Of a DNA stretch of 51,670 nt, positions 41,348 to 50,295 are shown piece by piece. The DNA is from Spirochaetaceae bacterium (GTDB lineage: Bacteria > Spirochaetota > Spirochaetia > SZUA-6 > Bin103). The notes under the pieces are model-generated. The model saw nothing but the letters and a program-made list of their open reading frames with translations. It was not told the origin of the DNA and ran no database searches. The translations under genes and the position numbers were made by a program. The stretch spans positions 1 to 51,670 of the forward strand of contig JAPPGB010000144.1 in the NCBI GenBank assembly GCA_028821475.1, read 5' to 3'. How positions within the stretch are numbered: the first letter of the stretch is position 1; every line of letters begins with the position of its first letter.

Positions 41348-43393
41348 TTACTGGCGGATGAACCACTGCTCGGGAATGGTGTTGTTGAACCAGCGGCCCT
41401 CCGGCCACCACCAGTCCACGTCCGGCACGTTGATCAGGTCGTTGCGCACGATCACCGGGACGGGCGCCTGCGACACGGTGCCGATTCCGTACAGTTGCCG
41501 CACCATCCTGGAGGAGTACTCGTTGCCGATGGCGGTCGACTCCGGCGTGAACAGCGGCGTCTGCAGGTAGCGGTCGAGCAGCGCGTAGATCTCCTGCACC
41601 TCCTGCGGCGGCACCACGCCGGATGCGCCGCCCGACATCCACCAGTCGTCCCACCCGCGGTTGCTGATGTCGCCGGGCCGGAACTGGCCCGCCTCGCGCA
41701 GCGCGAAGCCCACGTCCGTGGTCAGGTGCGCGGGATGATGGGCCACCTGTACCTGGCCGGCGGCGTTGCGGGTCGAGTACAGCCGGTCCTCCTCCACCTT
41801 GAGCGTGATCTGGACGCCGACCGCCTCCCAGTACTCCTTGACCAGTTCGAAGATCGGCTTGCGGTCGCCACGGTCGTAGTACTCCAGCAGCAGGCTGAGC
41901 GTTTCGCCGTCCGAACGCGTGCGCCACTGGCGATTCTCGTCCCAGGCCAATCCGATCTCGTCGAGCAGCGCATTCGCCTGGTCGATGTCGTACTCGGCGA
42001 AATGGTCGGTCATCCACGGCTCGTGGTAGGTGGCCAGGGGCGGCGGCGCCACCTGGCTGGTCACGGCACGCCCGAAGAACACCAGGTCGTTGATCTCGTC
42101 GCGGTTGATGGCCAGCGACATCGCCTGCCGGAAGCGCAGGTCCTGGAACAGGTCGCGCAGCACCGGATCCTCTTCGTAGAGCTGGTTGAAGGCGAACCGC
42201 ATCTCGTTCCCCACCGGGGAATTCCACAGCAGCGCCCGGTACCCGCCCTGCTGCTCGTTCTCCTTGTACAGCGTCCAGTTCTTGAGTTGCAGGTGGGCCC
42301 GCCCGGTGTGAAACTCGCCGGCGATCGTCTTCAGCTCCGCGACATCGCGGCTCTCGACCAGAATCCGCGCCATGCTGTCCATGTAGGGAAGCTGGCGGCC
42401 GGCGGTGTCGACCTTCCAGTAGTACGGGTTACGGTGGAAGAAGCGGCTGCCGAACTCATCTTCACGCGCCAGGTCCCAACCCTCGATGGTGGGAAAGTCG
42501 ACGTCGTTGCGGTCGTCGGACTGGCTGGCGAGAATCGCCAGGAAGTGCTGCGTCCAGCCCTCGAAGCCGGCCTCCTTGGCGTTCGCCTCGGCGTCGTCGT
42601 TGTAGTCGGCGTGGAACCGGCTCAGGTAGTGCTTGGGTGTGACCGGGAACGTGGACCGGCTGCGCGCATAGGGCGAGAATGCGATCTTGTCCACCACGAT
42701 CGGGTACGGCACCGCAAACTGCATACGTACCGTGGTGTCGTTCACCTTGGTCACCGTCATCGGCGTGCCGCCCGGCTTCCAGGCCACGTTGACCGCCTGG
42801 CTGAGGTTCTCGTTGGTGGCATAGTCCTCCCACCAGAACAGGAAGTCGTCGGCCGTGAAGGGGGCGCCGTCGCTCCACTTCATGTTATTGCGCAGCGTCA
42901 GGGTGAGGGTCTTGAAATCCTCGGTCAGGTCCCAGTCGAGGGCCACGTTGGGAATGGTGGAATCGATCTCCGGGCTCACCGTGAGCAGGTTCTGGAAGCG
43001 CGTGAACATCACTTCGAAGTCGCCGCAGCAGCCGGGCGTGATGGTTGCCGCGCGGTACTCGCCGCCGTAGATCCCCATCTCGTCGAGCGGGTCGACCACC
43101 ACCACCTCGTCAGGCAGGCGGTCCTCCACCGGCGGCAGGTCGCCCGCGGCCACCATCGCGGCCAGCACCGGCGCTTCCGTGAACGCCGGCAGGCTGTTGC
43201 CGGTGTCGGCCTCGAAGGCGGCCTGCGACCCCCACACCACGGTGCGTCCCGGCACCAGCACCTCCAGGTCGGACGCCGCCGCCGAACCCGCCTGCGAACC
43301 GGACTGCTCTTCCGAACCCGATGCCAACGCGGTACCGGCTGCGAGCAACGCCAATCCCGCCGCCAGCGCGAATCGAACAATCAGTGTCACCAT
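41348..43393 (-). CDS. Extracellular solute-binding protein, family 5, large type (locus 4)
   Basis: A 681-residue SBP_bac_5 protein. Signal peptide LIVRFALAAGLALLAAGTAL is followed by ASGSEEQSGS. An N-terminal segment EADTGNSLPAFTEAPVLAAM and IYGGEYRAATITPG lead into the fold, and LTLRNNMKWSDGAPFTADDF and RFRQAMSLAINRDEI are family landmarks. GGAGG with TACA precedes ATG 43393, which rules out the longer frame. It resembles the protein at 48170-50191 more than the three smaller ones. Its operon includes a sulfatase, so a sulfated glycan or glycopeptide ligand is plausible. Confidence 0.92.
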   Translation of the reverse strand: MVTLIVRFALAAGLALLAAGTALASGSEEQSGSQAGSAAASDLEVLVPGRTVVWGSQAAFEADTGNSLPAFTEAPVLAAMVAAGDLPPVEDRLPDEVVVVDPLDEMGIYGGEYRAATITPGCCGDFEVMFTRFQNLLTVSPEIDSTIPNVALDWDLTEDFKTLTLTLRNNMKWSDGAPFTADDFLFWWEDYATNENLSQAVNVAWKPGGTPMTVTKVNDTTVRMQFAVPYPIVVDKIAFSPYARSRSTFPVTPKHYLSRFHADYNDDAEANAKEAGFEGWTQHFLAILASQSDDRNDVDFPTIEGWDLAREDEFGSRFFHRNPYYWKVDTAGRQLPYMDSMARILVESRDVAELKTIAGEFHTGRAHLQLKNWTLYKENEQQGGYRALLWNSPVGNEMRFAFNQLYEEDPVLRDLFQDLRFRQAMSLAINRDEINDLVFFGRAVTSQVAPPPLATYHEPWMTDHFAEYDIDQANALLDEIGLAWDENRQWRTRSDGETLSLLLEYYDRGDRKPIFELVKEYWEAVGVQITLKVEEDRLYSTRNAAGQVQVAHHPAHLTTDVGFALREAGQFRPGDISNRGWDDWWMSGGASGVVPPQEVQEIYALLDRYLQTPLFTPESTAIGNEYSSRMVRQLYGIGTVSQAPVPVIVRNDLINVPDVDWWWPEGRWFNNTIPEQWFIRQ

Positions 43394-43465
43394 TGTACCT
43401 CCAGGAGCGACGCACGTGCGGCGCATCACGATGACCAACGCCACGTCCGTCCACTGTTGTCCGCG

Positions 43466-43494
43466 ATGGTAGAGGCCACCCGGACAGCGGTCAA
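43466..43494 (-). promoter_or_regulatory. Sigma70-like promoter of locus 4
   Basis: Minus strand TTGACC (43494-43489), 17-base spacer, TACCAT (43471-43466). Predicted start near 43459, giving a leader of about 66 bases to the binding-protein ATG. Confidence 0.6.
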
Positions 43495-43599
43495 GCCGGC
43501 TGACCGGAACGGCCGAAGCTGAGCCGAGCCACCTGGGCTCCGTCGCCGCAGCGGCCCGGGGCCGCGCATCCCACCGCGACACACAGCCACGACACGCGC

Positions 43600-43628
43600 T
43601 TGACGGCTGTTGCAGAGTCGGCTATGGT
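43600..43628 (+). promoter_or_regulatory. Sigma70-like promoter facing locus 3
   Basis: TTGACG (43600-43605), 17-base spacer, TATGGT (43623-43628). If it serves locus 3, the leader would be about 470 bases long. Shortly downstream is a tandem ATGATGC run (ATGCGCATGATGCATGATGCAT). Confidence 0.5.
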
Positions 43629-44074
43629 GACCGCCTTGGGATCGCGACCGATGCGCATGATGCATGATGCATGACGACACGTACCCGCGCAGCCACGGGT
43701 CAGCGCCGCAAAACCGACGCCCGAGGCGCCGCCCCACATCCGGTAGATCATTAACCGTAACCGCTCGGGCTGATCGCGCCGCGGGCGCTTTCGCCTTCAG
43801 CACCGGGGTAGCGGGCGGCTGCGCCGGGCGCCGGCTCAGTCCACGTTCGTTCACTCGTTCACTGACGCCCGCCACGGTCCTGGATCCCCCTTCCACTGGT
43901 CAATCACGTCATCGCATCGACAACAACCCTGCCGGTATTCCCGGCGCACAGGAGGTGCAAGCGAGACGCAAAGAACCGCACGCGCACGGGGCGTGAGCCC
44001 CGATTGCCGTCTCTGTCTGGCCGCGTGCGTTGCGGGCGCGAGAGTAGGCAGGGCCCGGCAATTCGTTACTCGAT
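43629..44074. other. Long untranslated region upstream of locus 3
   Basis: No convincing gene on either strand. It would be the 5' leader of locus 3 if the promoter at 43600-43628 is used. The part around 44000-44050 shares TGCGTTGCGGG(C/T)GCGAG with the upstream region of the locus 2 binding-protein gene. Confidence 0.45.
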
Positions 44075-44103
44075 ACACTCAAACCAAACATACGGAGTTA
44101 CGT
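44075..44103 (+). promoter_or_regulatory. Conserved leader and ribosome-binding site of the locus 3 binding-protein gene
   Basis: CAAACCAAACATACGGAG followed by TTACGT precedes the GTG at 44104. The last 16 bases are identical to those before the ATG of the locus 2 gene, which fixes both start codons. TACACT just upstream could be a -10 box, but no -35 fits. Confidence 0.6.
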
Positions 44104-45909
44104 GTGAACATTATGAACATCGTAAGAATCAGAATGACCTTCGCGGTTGCGCTGGTCCTGGTTCTGACCGCCACCGGCCTGTGGGCCGCCCCCGCGGAGG
44201 AGGAGCCGGCCGCGGCGATGGAGAAGGAAATGGTGATGGACCCCACCACCGGCGAGATGGTGGAGGCGCCACGGTACGGCGGCACGTTGACCTACGCCGA
44301 GCGGATCGAGCCGCCGGGTACCGACCCCTTCGACCAGGGCGGCGCGCCACGGGGCGTCGATAGCGTTTTGGAGAAGCTCTCCATCGGCAACTGGGGCATA
44401 AGCAGGGACGAATTTGCCTTCTCCACCAGGTACGTGCCGCTGTGGGCCATGAAACCGAACCTCGCGGAAAGCTGGGAAACGCCCGACCCCACCACGATCG
44501 TCATCAACATCCGCCCCGGCGTTCGCTGGCACAACAAGGCGCCGATGAACGGTCGGGAGCTGACCGCCCAGGATGTCGAATTCAACTTTCACCGGTATAC
44601 GGGTCTGGGCAGCGGCTTCACGGAACCGAGCCAATTCAACTCGATGAATGCCGCGACCTGGGAATCGATCACGGCCACCGACGATGCCACGGTGGTGTTC
44701 AAGCTGAAGGTGCCTCGCAGCGACGGGCTGGAGGTCATCGTCACCCACTGGTTCCATTTCATTCTGCCTCCCGAGGTAGTCAAGCAGCATGGCAACATTC
44801 ACGATTGGAGGAACCTGGTCGGCACCGGGCCCTACATGCTGACGGACTGGGTCAAGGGCAGCTCCCTGACCTATACCAGGAACCCGGACTACCGGGGCAC
44901 CGACGAGAAATACCCACAGAACCGGTTGCCCTACATCGACGAGTTACGGCGCGTGGTCATGCCCGAACAAGCAACCTGGCTGGCGGCGCTGCGCTCGGGC
45001 AAGCATGACATTACCGGCTTGTTCGGCGACACGCAATTGGGCGATGTCAACCAGGTAGAGAGCCTCCAACAGAGCAACCCCGAGATCACGTTGCACCCGT
45101 GGTACTTTCGCTCGGAGACCTCCGTTCTTTTCAACCTGCGCAACCAGCCGCCATTCGACGACATCCGGGTGCGCAAAGCCATGCAGATGGCCATCGACCT
45201 GGAGACCATCAACAACACCTACTACAAGGGTCTTGCCAAGTGGCAACCCCAGGGGATTATCGGCGACAGTCTGAAGGGGTACCATGTCCCCTTTGAAGAG
45301 TGGCCCGAAGCCGTGAAGCAGGGCTACCGGTATGATCCGGAAGGGGCGGAAAAGCTTCTGGATGAGGCGGGGTATCCGCGCGGCGCGGATGACGTTCGAT
45401 TCAAGACCTTCCTGCACCACTTGCAGCGATTGGACGTCGGCTATCAGGAAATAGCCGTCCAATACTGGGCGCAGATTGGCGTCGACGTGGAGATTCAGCA
45501 ACATGACAACACTCCGCATGCGGCGCTGAAGAGGGAAGGCAATTATGAAGGGATGGCGTCTTCGGTGCTCGGCGTCGACCAGGCGCCCCTCCCGATGATG
45601 GGATGGATTCACTCGAGAAGACCGGACGCGAACTCCGGCGGACACCAGGATCCGGTGATGGACGCCAAGGCGGAAGCCGCCGAAACCGCTGCCAGCACCG
45701 AGGACCAGCAGAGGCTGGTTGGAGAGGCAGACATGTACTTTGTCGCGCAGCATTACAACCTGTGGGGTCCCAAGGTTCCGTTGTTCAATGCAACCCAGCC
45801 ATGGGTCAAGGGCTATAACGGCGAAGTCGAGCTGGGACTGGCTCGCGCAATTGCCATCCTGGCCCGCATCTGGATCGATAGTGATCTGAAGCAAGAGATG
45901 GGCGGCTAG
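44104..45909 (+). CDS. Extracellular solute-binding protein, family 5 (locus 3)
   Basis: A 601-residue SBP_bac_5 protein, paralog of the locus 1 and 2 proteins. The signal peptide ends near LVLTATGLWAAPAEEEPAAA, then DPTTGEMVEAPRYGGTLTYA opens the mature fold. Landmarks are IVINIRPGVRWHNKAPMNG, LVGTGPYMLTDW, VRKAMQMAIDLETI and EKLLDEAGYPRGADD. The GTG start at 44104 aligns with the locus 2 start and has the same ribosome-binding site; the open frame reaches back to 43993 without family similarity. Two permeases follow on the same strand. Confidence 0.93.
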   Translation: MNIMNIVRIRMTFAVALVLVLTATGLWAAPAEEEPAAAMEKEMVMDPTTGEMVEAPRYGGTLTYAERIEPPGTDPFDQGGAPRGVDSVLEKLSIGNWGISRDEFAFSTRYVPLWAMKPNLAESWETPDPTTIVINIRPGVRWHNKAPMNGRELTAQDVEFNFHRYTGLGSGFTEPSQFNSMNAATWESITATDDATVVFKLKVPRSDGLEVIVTHWFHFILPPEVVKQHGNIHDWRNLVGTGPYMLTDWVKGSSLTYTRNPDYRGTDEKYPQNRLPYIDELRRVVMPEQATWLAALRSGKHDITGLFGDTQLGDVNQVESLQQSNPEITLHPWYFRSETSVLFNLRNQPPFDDIRVRKAMQMAIDLETINNTYYKGLAKWQPQGIIGDSLKGYHVPFEEWPEAVKQGYRYDPEGAEKLLDEAGYPRGADDVRFKTFLHHLQRLDVGYQEIAVQYWAQIGVDVEIQQHDNTPHAALKREGNYEGMASSVLGVDQAPLPMMGWIHSRRPDANSGGHQDPVMDAKAEAAETAASTEDQQRLVGEADMYFVAQHYNLWGPKVPLFNATQPWVKGYNGEVELGLARAIAILARIWIDSDLKQEMGG

Positions 45910-45933
45910 CGCCCCACTGACCTCCCTGCACAG

Positions 45934-45983
45934 GGGCTGGGATGTTGCGTTCGGAGCGCCGCTTCAGAGCGCGCTCCCAGCCC
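45934..45983 (+). other. Intercistronic stem-loop between binding protein and permease (locus 3)
   Basis: GGGCTGGGA (45934-45942) and TCCCAGCCC (45975-45983) are perfect 9-base arms, with GC-rich inner pairing possible. A direct repeat ACTCATTGCAT (45986-45996 and 46002-46012) follows, ending at the ribosome-binding site of the permease gene. Confidence 0.6.
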
Positions 45984-46023
45984 TCACTCATTGCATCCTT
46001 TACTCATTGCATAAGGTGTCCCA

Positions 46024-46983
46024 GTGAGAGCCTATATCATCAGGCGCTTGTTGCTGGTCATCCCCACCCTGTTTCTCCTGAGCATCATCGTCTTTCTCAC
46101 CGTGCGCTTCATCCCCGGCGACGTCGTAGACGCCATGTTGAGCGAGATGCAATGGGAGGGTGGCGGAGATCTGGACCGTGCAACGCTTGAGCGTCGGCTG
46201 GGATTGGACGTGCCGGTCTGGATGCAGTATGGACGCTGGATCGGCGACATGTTCCGGCACGGCAGCCTCGGCCGATCACTGTGGCGCGACTTGCCGGTAG
46301 AGGAGGAGATACTCTCCCGGTTGCCGGTCACCATCGAGCTAGGCCTCCTGGCCATCTTCATCGGGCTCGTGATCGCGCTGCCGGTGGGCATCTACTCGGC
46401 GGTGCGCCAGGATACCGCCGCCGACTACCTGGGACGCTCGGTCGCCATCATCGGCCTGGCCACGCCGAACTTCTGGCTGGCCATCATGGTATTGATCTAT
46501 CCGACCATCTGGTGGGGCTGGACCCCGCCGCTGGAATACACCCCTTTCAGCGAAGACCCGCTGGGCAATCTCGCGGGGTTCTTCATCCCCAGCCTGATCC
46601 TGGGGACGGCCATGGCTGCCGCCACCATGCGGATGACGCGCACCATGACGCTGGAGGTGCTGCGGCAGGACTACATCCGCACCGCCTGGTCCAAGGGGAT
46701 GGCGGAGCGGGTGGTGATTGTCCGGCACACCCTCAAGAATGCCCTCATCCCGGTGGTGACCCTGGTCGGCCTGCAGATGCCGATCCTGGTCGGAGGCGCG
46801 GTGATCATGGAGAACATCTTCGCCCTGCCGGGACTCGGTCGCCTCATGCTCGATGCCCTGCAGAGCCGTGACTACCCGGTGGTGCAGGGAACCAACCTGT
46901 TCTTCGCCACCGGCGTGGTGCTGCTCAATCTCCTCATCGACCTGATCTATCCCTACCTGGACCCGAGGGTACGGTATGAGTAG
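46024..46983 (+). CDS. ABC transporter permease, DppB/OppB type (locus 3)
   Basis: A 319-residue DppB-type subunit starting at GTG 46024 (RAYIIRRLLLVIPTLFLLSI), with AAGGTG about 6 bases upstream. Loop RRLGLDVPVWMQYGRWIGDM, coupling region YIRTAWSKGMAERVVIVRHT and VIMENIFALPGLGRLM match the locus 1 and 2 paralogs. It overlaps the next gene by 8 bases (ATGAGTAG). Confidence 0.93.
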   Translation: MRAYIIRRLLLVIPTLFLLSIIVFLTVRFIPGDVVDAMLSEMQWEGGGDLDRATLERRLGLDVPVWMQYGRWIGDMFRHGSLGRSLWRDLPVEEEILSRLPVTIELGLLAIFIGLVIALPVGIYSAVRQDTAADYLGRSVAIIGLATPNFWLAIMVLIYPTIWWGWTPPLEYTPFSEDPLGNLAGFFIPSLILGTAMAAATMRMTRTMTLEVLRQDYIRTAWSKGMAERVVIVRHTLKNALIPVVTLVGLQMPILVGGAVIMENIFALPGLGRLMLDALQSRDYPVVQGTNLFFATGVVLLNLLIDLIYPYLDPRVRYE

Positions 46984-47986
46984 GAACAGGGATGCGCAGA
47001 CAGCACCCGCCGGTCAGCTTGATCGGACCGGTGACTCCAGGCGGCGGGGCTGGCTGGCTGATTTCTTGATCAGGTTGTGGCAGGAGAAGCCCCTGGGCAC
47101 CGCCTGCGGGATTCTCGTCGTGATCCTGGTTCTCGTCGCGATGCTTGCCGAGCGTCTGGCGCCCTACCCCTACCAGGAAATACACCTGCCGGACATCATG
47201 CAGGGCGCATCCGCCCGCTATCTGCTGGGGACCGACCACCTGGGGCGAGACTTGTTGAGCCGCATCCTCCATGGAGCTCGCATCTCCTTGACCGTCGGCC
47301 TGGCGGCAACGGCACTGAATGCGCTGGTCGCCGTGCTGATCGGCGGGACTTCCGGGTTCCTGGGGGGCAAGGTGGACTTGGCGGTGCAGCGGTTTGTCGA
47401 TGCCTGGATGGCGTTCCCGGGGCTGCTGCTGTTGTTGACCATCATGTCGATCGTGGGACAGGGGCTGCTGCAGATCATCCTGGTGCTGGGGATCGCCGGC
47501 GGCATCGGCGGCTCCCGCGTCATCCGCAGCGCCGTGCTCGGGGTCAAGGAGAACGACTACTTTCAGGCCGCCCGGGCCGTGGGCACGCGCACCAGCCGGA
47601 TCCTGGTGCGCCACGTGGTGCCCAACATCATGGCGCCGATCATCATCATCTTCTCGATCAACATCGGCGGCGTCATCATTGCCGAGGCCAGCTTGAGTTT
47701 CCTGGGATTCGGGCTGCCGGTCCAGGTTCCGAGCTGGGGAGGGATGCTCAGCCGCGAGGGACGCCAATACATGGAGCAGGCGCCCCGGCTGGCGTTGTGG
47801 CCCGGGCTCTGCCTGACCATCGTGGTCTACGCGCTCAACATGTTCGGCGACGCGGTCCGCGACCTGCTCGACCCCCGGCTGCGCGGCGGCCAGGGAAGTT
47901 ACGGCACCTCGGGTAACCGCCAGCGAGGCCTCCTGCGGCGTGGCGGTCACGCTGCTTCCGCATCGCCACCGGACTCGCGCGTTTGA
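46976..47986 (+). CDS. ABC transporter permease, DppC/OppC type (locus 3), with odd C-terminal tail
   Basis: A 336-residue permease with LLGTDHLGRDLLSR, SFLGFGLPVQVPSW and LLDPRLRG. Its paralogs end at or within about ten residues of DPRLRG, but this one continues for some 30 residues of arginine- and glycine-rich sequence unlike any permease. Directly after the stop, the same frame carries an aldo/keto-reductase-like scrap. The tail may therefore be a product of a recombination junction. ATG 46976 overlaps the DppB-type stop by 8 bases. Confidence 0.92.
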   Translation: MSRNRDAQTAPAGQLDRTGDSRRRGWLADFLIRLWQEKPLGTACGILVVILVLVAMLAERLAPYPYQEIHLPDIMQGASARYLLGTDHLGRDLLSRILHGARISLTVGLAATALNALVAVLIGGTSGFLGGKVDLAVQRFVDAWMAFPGLLLLLTIMSIVGQGLLQIILVLGIAGGIGGSRVIRSAVLGVKENDYFQAARAVGTRTSRILVRHVVPNIMAPIIIIFSINIGGVIIAEASLSFLGFGLPVQVPSWGGMLSREGRQYMEQAPRLALWPGLCLTIVVYALNMFGDAVRDLLDPRLRGGQGSYGTSGNRQRGLLRRGGHAASASPPDSRV

Positions 47987-48080
47987 TCCCGGCAGCCCGA
48001 GCGCGACGGCACCCTGGCCGCTACCGAGGCGCGCGGACTGGCGTTCATCCCCTGGAGTCCCTGGAGCGCCACCCCTGGCC
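47987..48080 (+). pseudogene. Possible scrap of an aldo/keto reductase gene
   Basis: In the frame of the preceding permease, after its stop codon, the sequence reads ERDGTLAATEARGLAFIPWS plus PW, close to the aldo/keto reductase stretch that ends in GIAFIPWSPL. No start codon and no further reductase motifs are present. The stop comes at 48113-48115. Evidence is one motif only. Confidence 0.4.
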
Positions 48081-48111
48081 GGAGGAGAGCGACGCACAGC
48101 CACGGCGACGT

Positions 48112-48141
48112 TTGACGCGCGGGCGCGGGCCACGATAGGTT
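48112..48141 (+). promoter_or_regulatory. Possible promoter of the orphan binding-protein gene
   Basis: TTGACG (48112-48117), an 18-base spacer and TAGGTT (48136-48141). The -10 box is weak. Predicted leader about 22 bases, containing AGGAGGAG before ATG 48170. Confidence 0.4.
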
Positions 48142-48169
48142 GTGCGACGTTCCCAACAAGGAGGAGTAG

Positions 48170-50191
48170 ATGAAAGTGAAATGGCGGCTCGTACCGGCCG
48201 CCCTGATCGCCGGCTTGGCGGCGTCTGCCGCGTTCGCCGGCGGGGATGGCGAAGGCGAGGTACAGATGTCCGCGCCGGCGGCCGAGATGATGGCCGAGTA
48301 CGGCGACGTGTGGCAGTGGGACACCGTGCAGGAGTACGAGGCCGACACCGGCAACAAGATCACCCAGTTCGGCGAGGCGCCGATGCTGGCGGCGATGGTG
48401 GCGGCCGGCGAGTTGCCTCCCGTGGAAGAACGGTTGCCCGAAGAACCGCTGGTATTCAACGTGTTCGAGGGCATCGGCACCTACGGCGGCACCCTCAAGG
48501 CGGCCTCGATCGGTACCGAGTACACCGAACTGACGCCGATCCGCGGGTTGGCCGGCGCCGTGCAGACCGCCAACCGCGGTCCGGGAAACCCGATCGACAT
48601 CGTGCCCTATGCCCACAAGGGCTGGGAGATGTCGGAGGACCAGAAGACGGTCACCATGTACCTGCGGCGCGGCATGAAGTGGTCCGACGGCCACCCCTAC
48701 ACCGCCGACGACGTGATGTTCTCGTTCGAGGACTTCATACTCATCGACGAGTTCCCGTCCGGCTGGCATCGCAGCGGCTGGGGGCCGATGTCGCACGCCG
48801 AGAAGGTGGACGAATTCACGGTGCGGCTGCACTACACCGATCCGTTTCCGACGCTGCCGGGCTGGTACGAGTTCTGGGGCGGCTGGCAGCCTCACTCCTA
48901 TCCCAAGCACTACCTCTCCAAGTACCATGCCAAGTACAACGACAACGCCGACGCCCTGGCCAAGGAGGAAGGCTACGACAACTGGGTGCAGGCGGTGTGG
49001 GCGAAACAGGCCAGCACCAGCGACTTTCGGGTGGAAGACCTGAACACCCCGAGCGTCAATCCCTGGAACCACGAGGAGATCACCACCACCTACGTGCTCC
49101 ACGTGCGCAATCCCTATCACTTCGCGATCGACCCGGCCGGCAACCAGCTCCCCTACATCGACCGCCTGCGCGTGGAGACGGTGGCCGACGCCGAGACCCT
49201 CAACCTGAAGGTGATCTCCGGCGAGCTGTCGGTGGCCGCCATCGGACTGTCCACTCCCGACTTCCCGCTGTTCAAGGAGAACGAGGAAGCGGGCGACTAC
49301 GAGACGCTGATGTGGCCGCGCGCCGCGGGGGCGGAGAGCTTCTACGCCTTCAACCTCACGCACCAGGACCCGGTGCAGCGCGAGATTTTCCAGGACGTGC
49401 GCTTCCGGCAGGCGATGTCGCTGGCGATCGACCGCGAGGAGATCAACAAGGTGCTGTTCTTCGGGCTGGCGGTGCCGCGACAGGCGGCGATGGACCCGGA
49501 GAACTCCTTCTACAAGGAGGAGTGGGCGACCCGCTACGCGGAGTACGACCCCGATACCGCCAACCGGCTGCTCGACGAAATGGGCCTTGAGCGCGGTGGC
49601 GACGGTTTCCGCCTGCGCCCCGACGGCGAGGTGTTGACGGCCCAGATAGTGATCCCGCTGGAGTGGCCGAGTCACGTGGCGGTCAGCGAGCTGGTGGCCG
49701 AGTACTGGGGGGACGTGGGCGTCAAGGTGGACCCGCGCTCGTACAGCATCGACCTGGTAGTGGAGCGGCTGACCACCAACGACTATGACGTTTCCGTGTG
49801 GTTCCTGCGCCGCACCAACGCGAGCAAGGGCTATCTGCCGTCCAACAAGTTCACCTCCAACGACGGCTGGTACGCGACCCAGTGGTGGGCCTGGCACCAC
49901 TCCGGAGGCGAGCAGGGCGAGGAGCCGCCGCCGGAGTTCCAGGAGTACTTCAAGCTGGCCGACCGGTGGTACATCACGGCCGACAAGGCCGAACGCGACC
50001 GCATTGCCACGCAGGTGTTCGACTTCGCCTCCGAGCAGGTGCTGCTGATCGGCACGGTCGGCTATGCCCCGGTGCCGGTCGTAGTGAGCAACCACTTGGG
50101 CAACTTTCCGCATGACGTCCGGTTCGCCGGCGACGACGCGCATTCCCTCCGCGACGTCAAGCCCGACCAGTGGTATATCAAGAGCCAGTAG
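48170..50191 (+). CDS. Extracellular solute-binding protein, family 5, large type (orphan)
   Basis: A 673-residue SBP_bac_5 protein with signal peptide WRLVPAALIAGLAASAAFAG followed by GDGEGE. It shares EADTGNKITQFGEAPMLAAM, VAAGELPPVEERLPE and GTYGGTLKAASIG with the locus 4 protein, and has MYLRRGMKWSDGHPYTADDV and RFRQAMSLAIDREEI. AGGAGG lies 4-9 bases before the ATG. No permease follows on its strand; instead there is a hairpin, an ABC ATPase scar and a convergent permease. Its partners have been lost, inverted or lie elsewhere. Confidence 0.92.
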   Translation: MKVKWRLVPAALIAGLAASAAFAGGDGEGEVQMSAPAAEMMAEYGDVWQWDTVQEYEADTGNKITQFGEAPMLAAMVAAGELPPVEERLPEEPLVFNVFEGIGTYGGTLKAASIGTEYTELTPIRGLAGAVQTANRGPGNPIDIVPYAHKGWEMSEDQKTVTMYLRRGMKWSDGHPYTADDVMFSFEDFILIDEFPSGWHRSGWGPMSHAEKVDEFTVRLHYTDPFPTLPGWYEFWGGWQPHSYPKHYLSKYHAKYNDNADALAKEEGYDNWVQAVWAKQASTSDFRVEDLNTPSVNPWNHEEITTTYVLHVRNPYHFAIDPAGNQLPYIDRLRVETVADAETLNLKVISGELSVAAIGLSTPDFPLFKENEEAGDYETLMWPRAAGAESFYAFNLTHQDPVQREIFQDVRFRQAMSLAIDREEINKVLFFGLAVPRQAAMDPENSFYKEEWATRYAEYDPDTANRLLDEMGLERGGDGFRLRPDGEVLTAQIVIPLEWPSHVAVSELVAEYWGDVGVKVDPRSYSIDLVVERLTTNDYDVSVWFLRRTNASKGYLPSNKFTSNDGWYATQWWAWHHSGGEQGEEPPPEFQEYFKLADRWYITADKAERDRIATQVFDFASEQVLLIGTVGYAPVPVVVSNHLGNFPHDVRFAGDDAHSLRDVKPDQWYIKSQ

Positions 50192-50295
50192 GCTGGCGGA
50201 TTACGACAGGCTACTGGCCCAGGGACGGGATGGGCCAAGAGCGGCGCCGACAGGCGGCGGTCTTGGGGCGGTAGAAGTTTCAGGCGATGATCGCT

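Noticed and set aside
41279-43522. A 747-codon plus-strand open frame
   Set aside because: Antisense to the locus 4 binding protein, which has a clear ribosome-binding site and promoter.
46934-50143. A 1069-codon open frame on the minus strand
   Set aside because: It lies opposite the orphan binding-protein gene and the locus 3 permease, which have signal peptide, ribosome-binding sites and family motifs. High GC leaves antisense frames open; no family signature is seen in this one.
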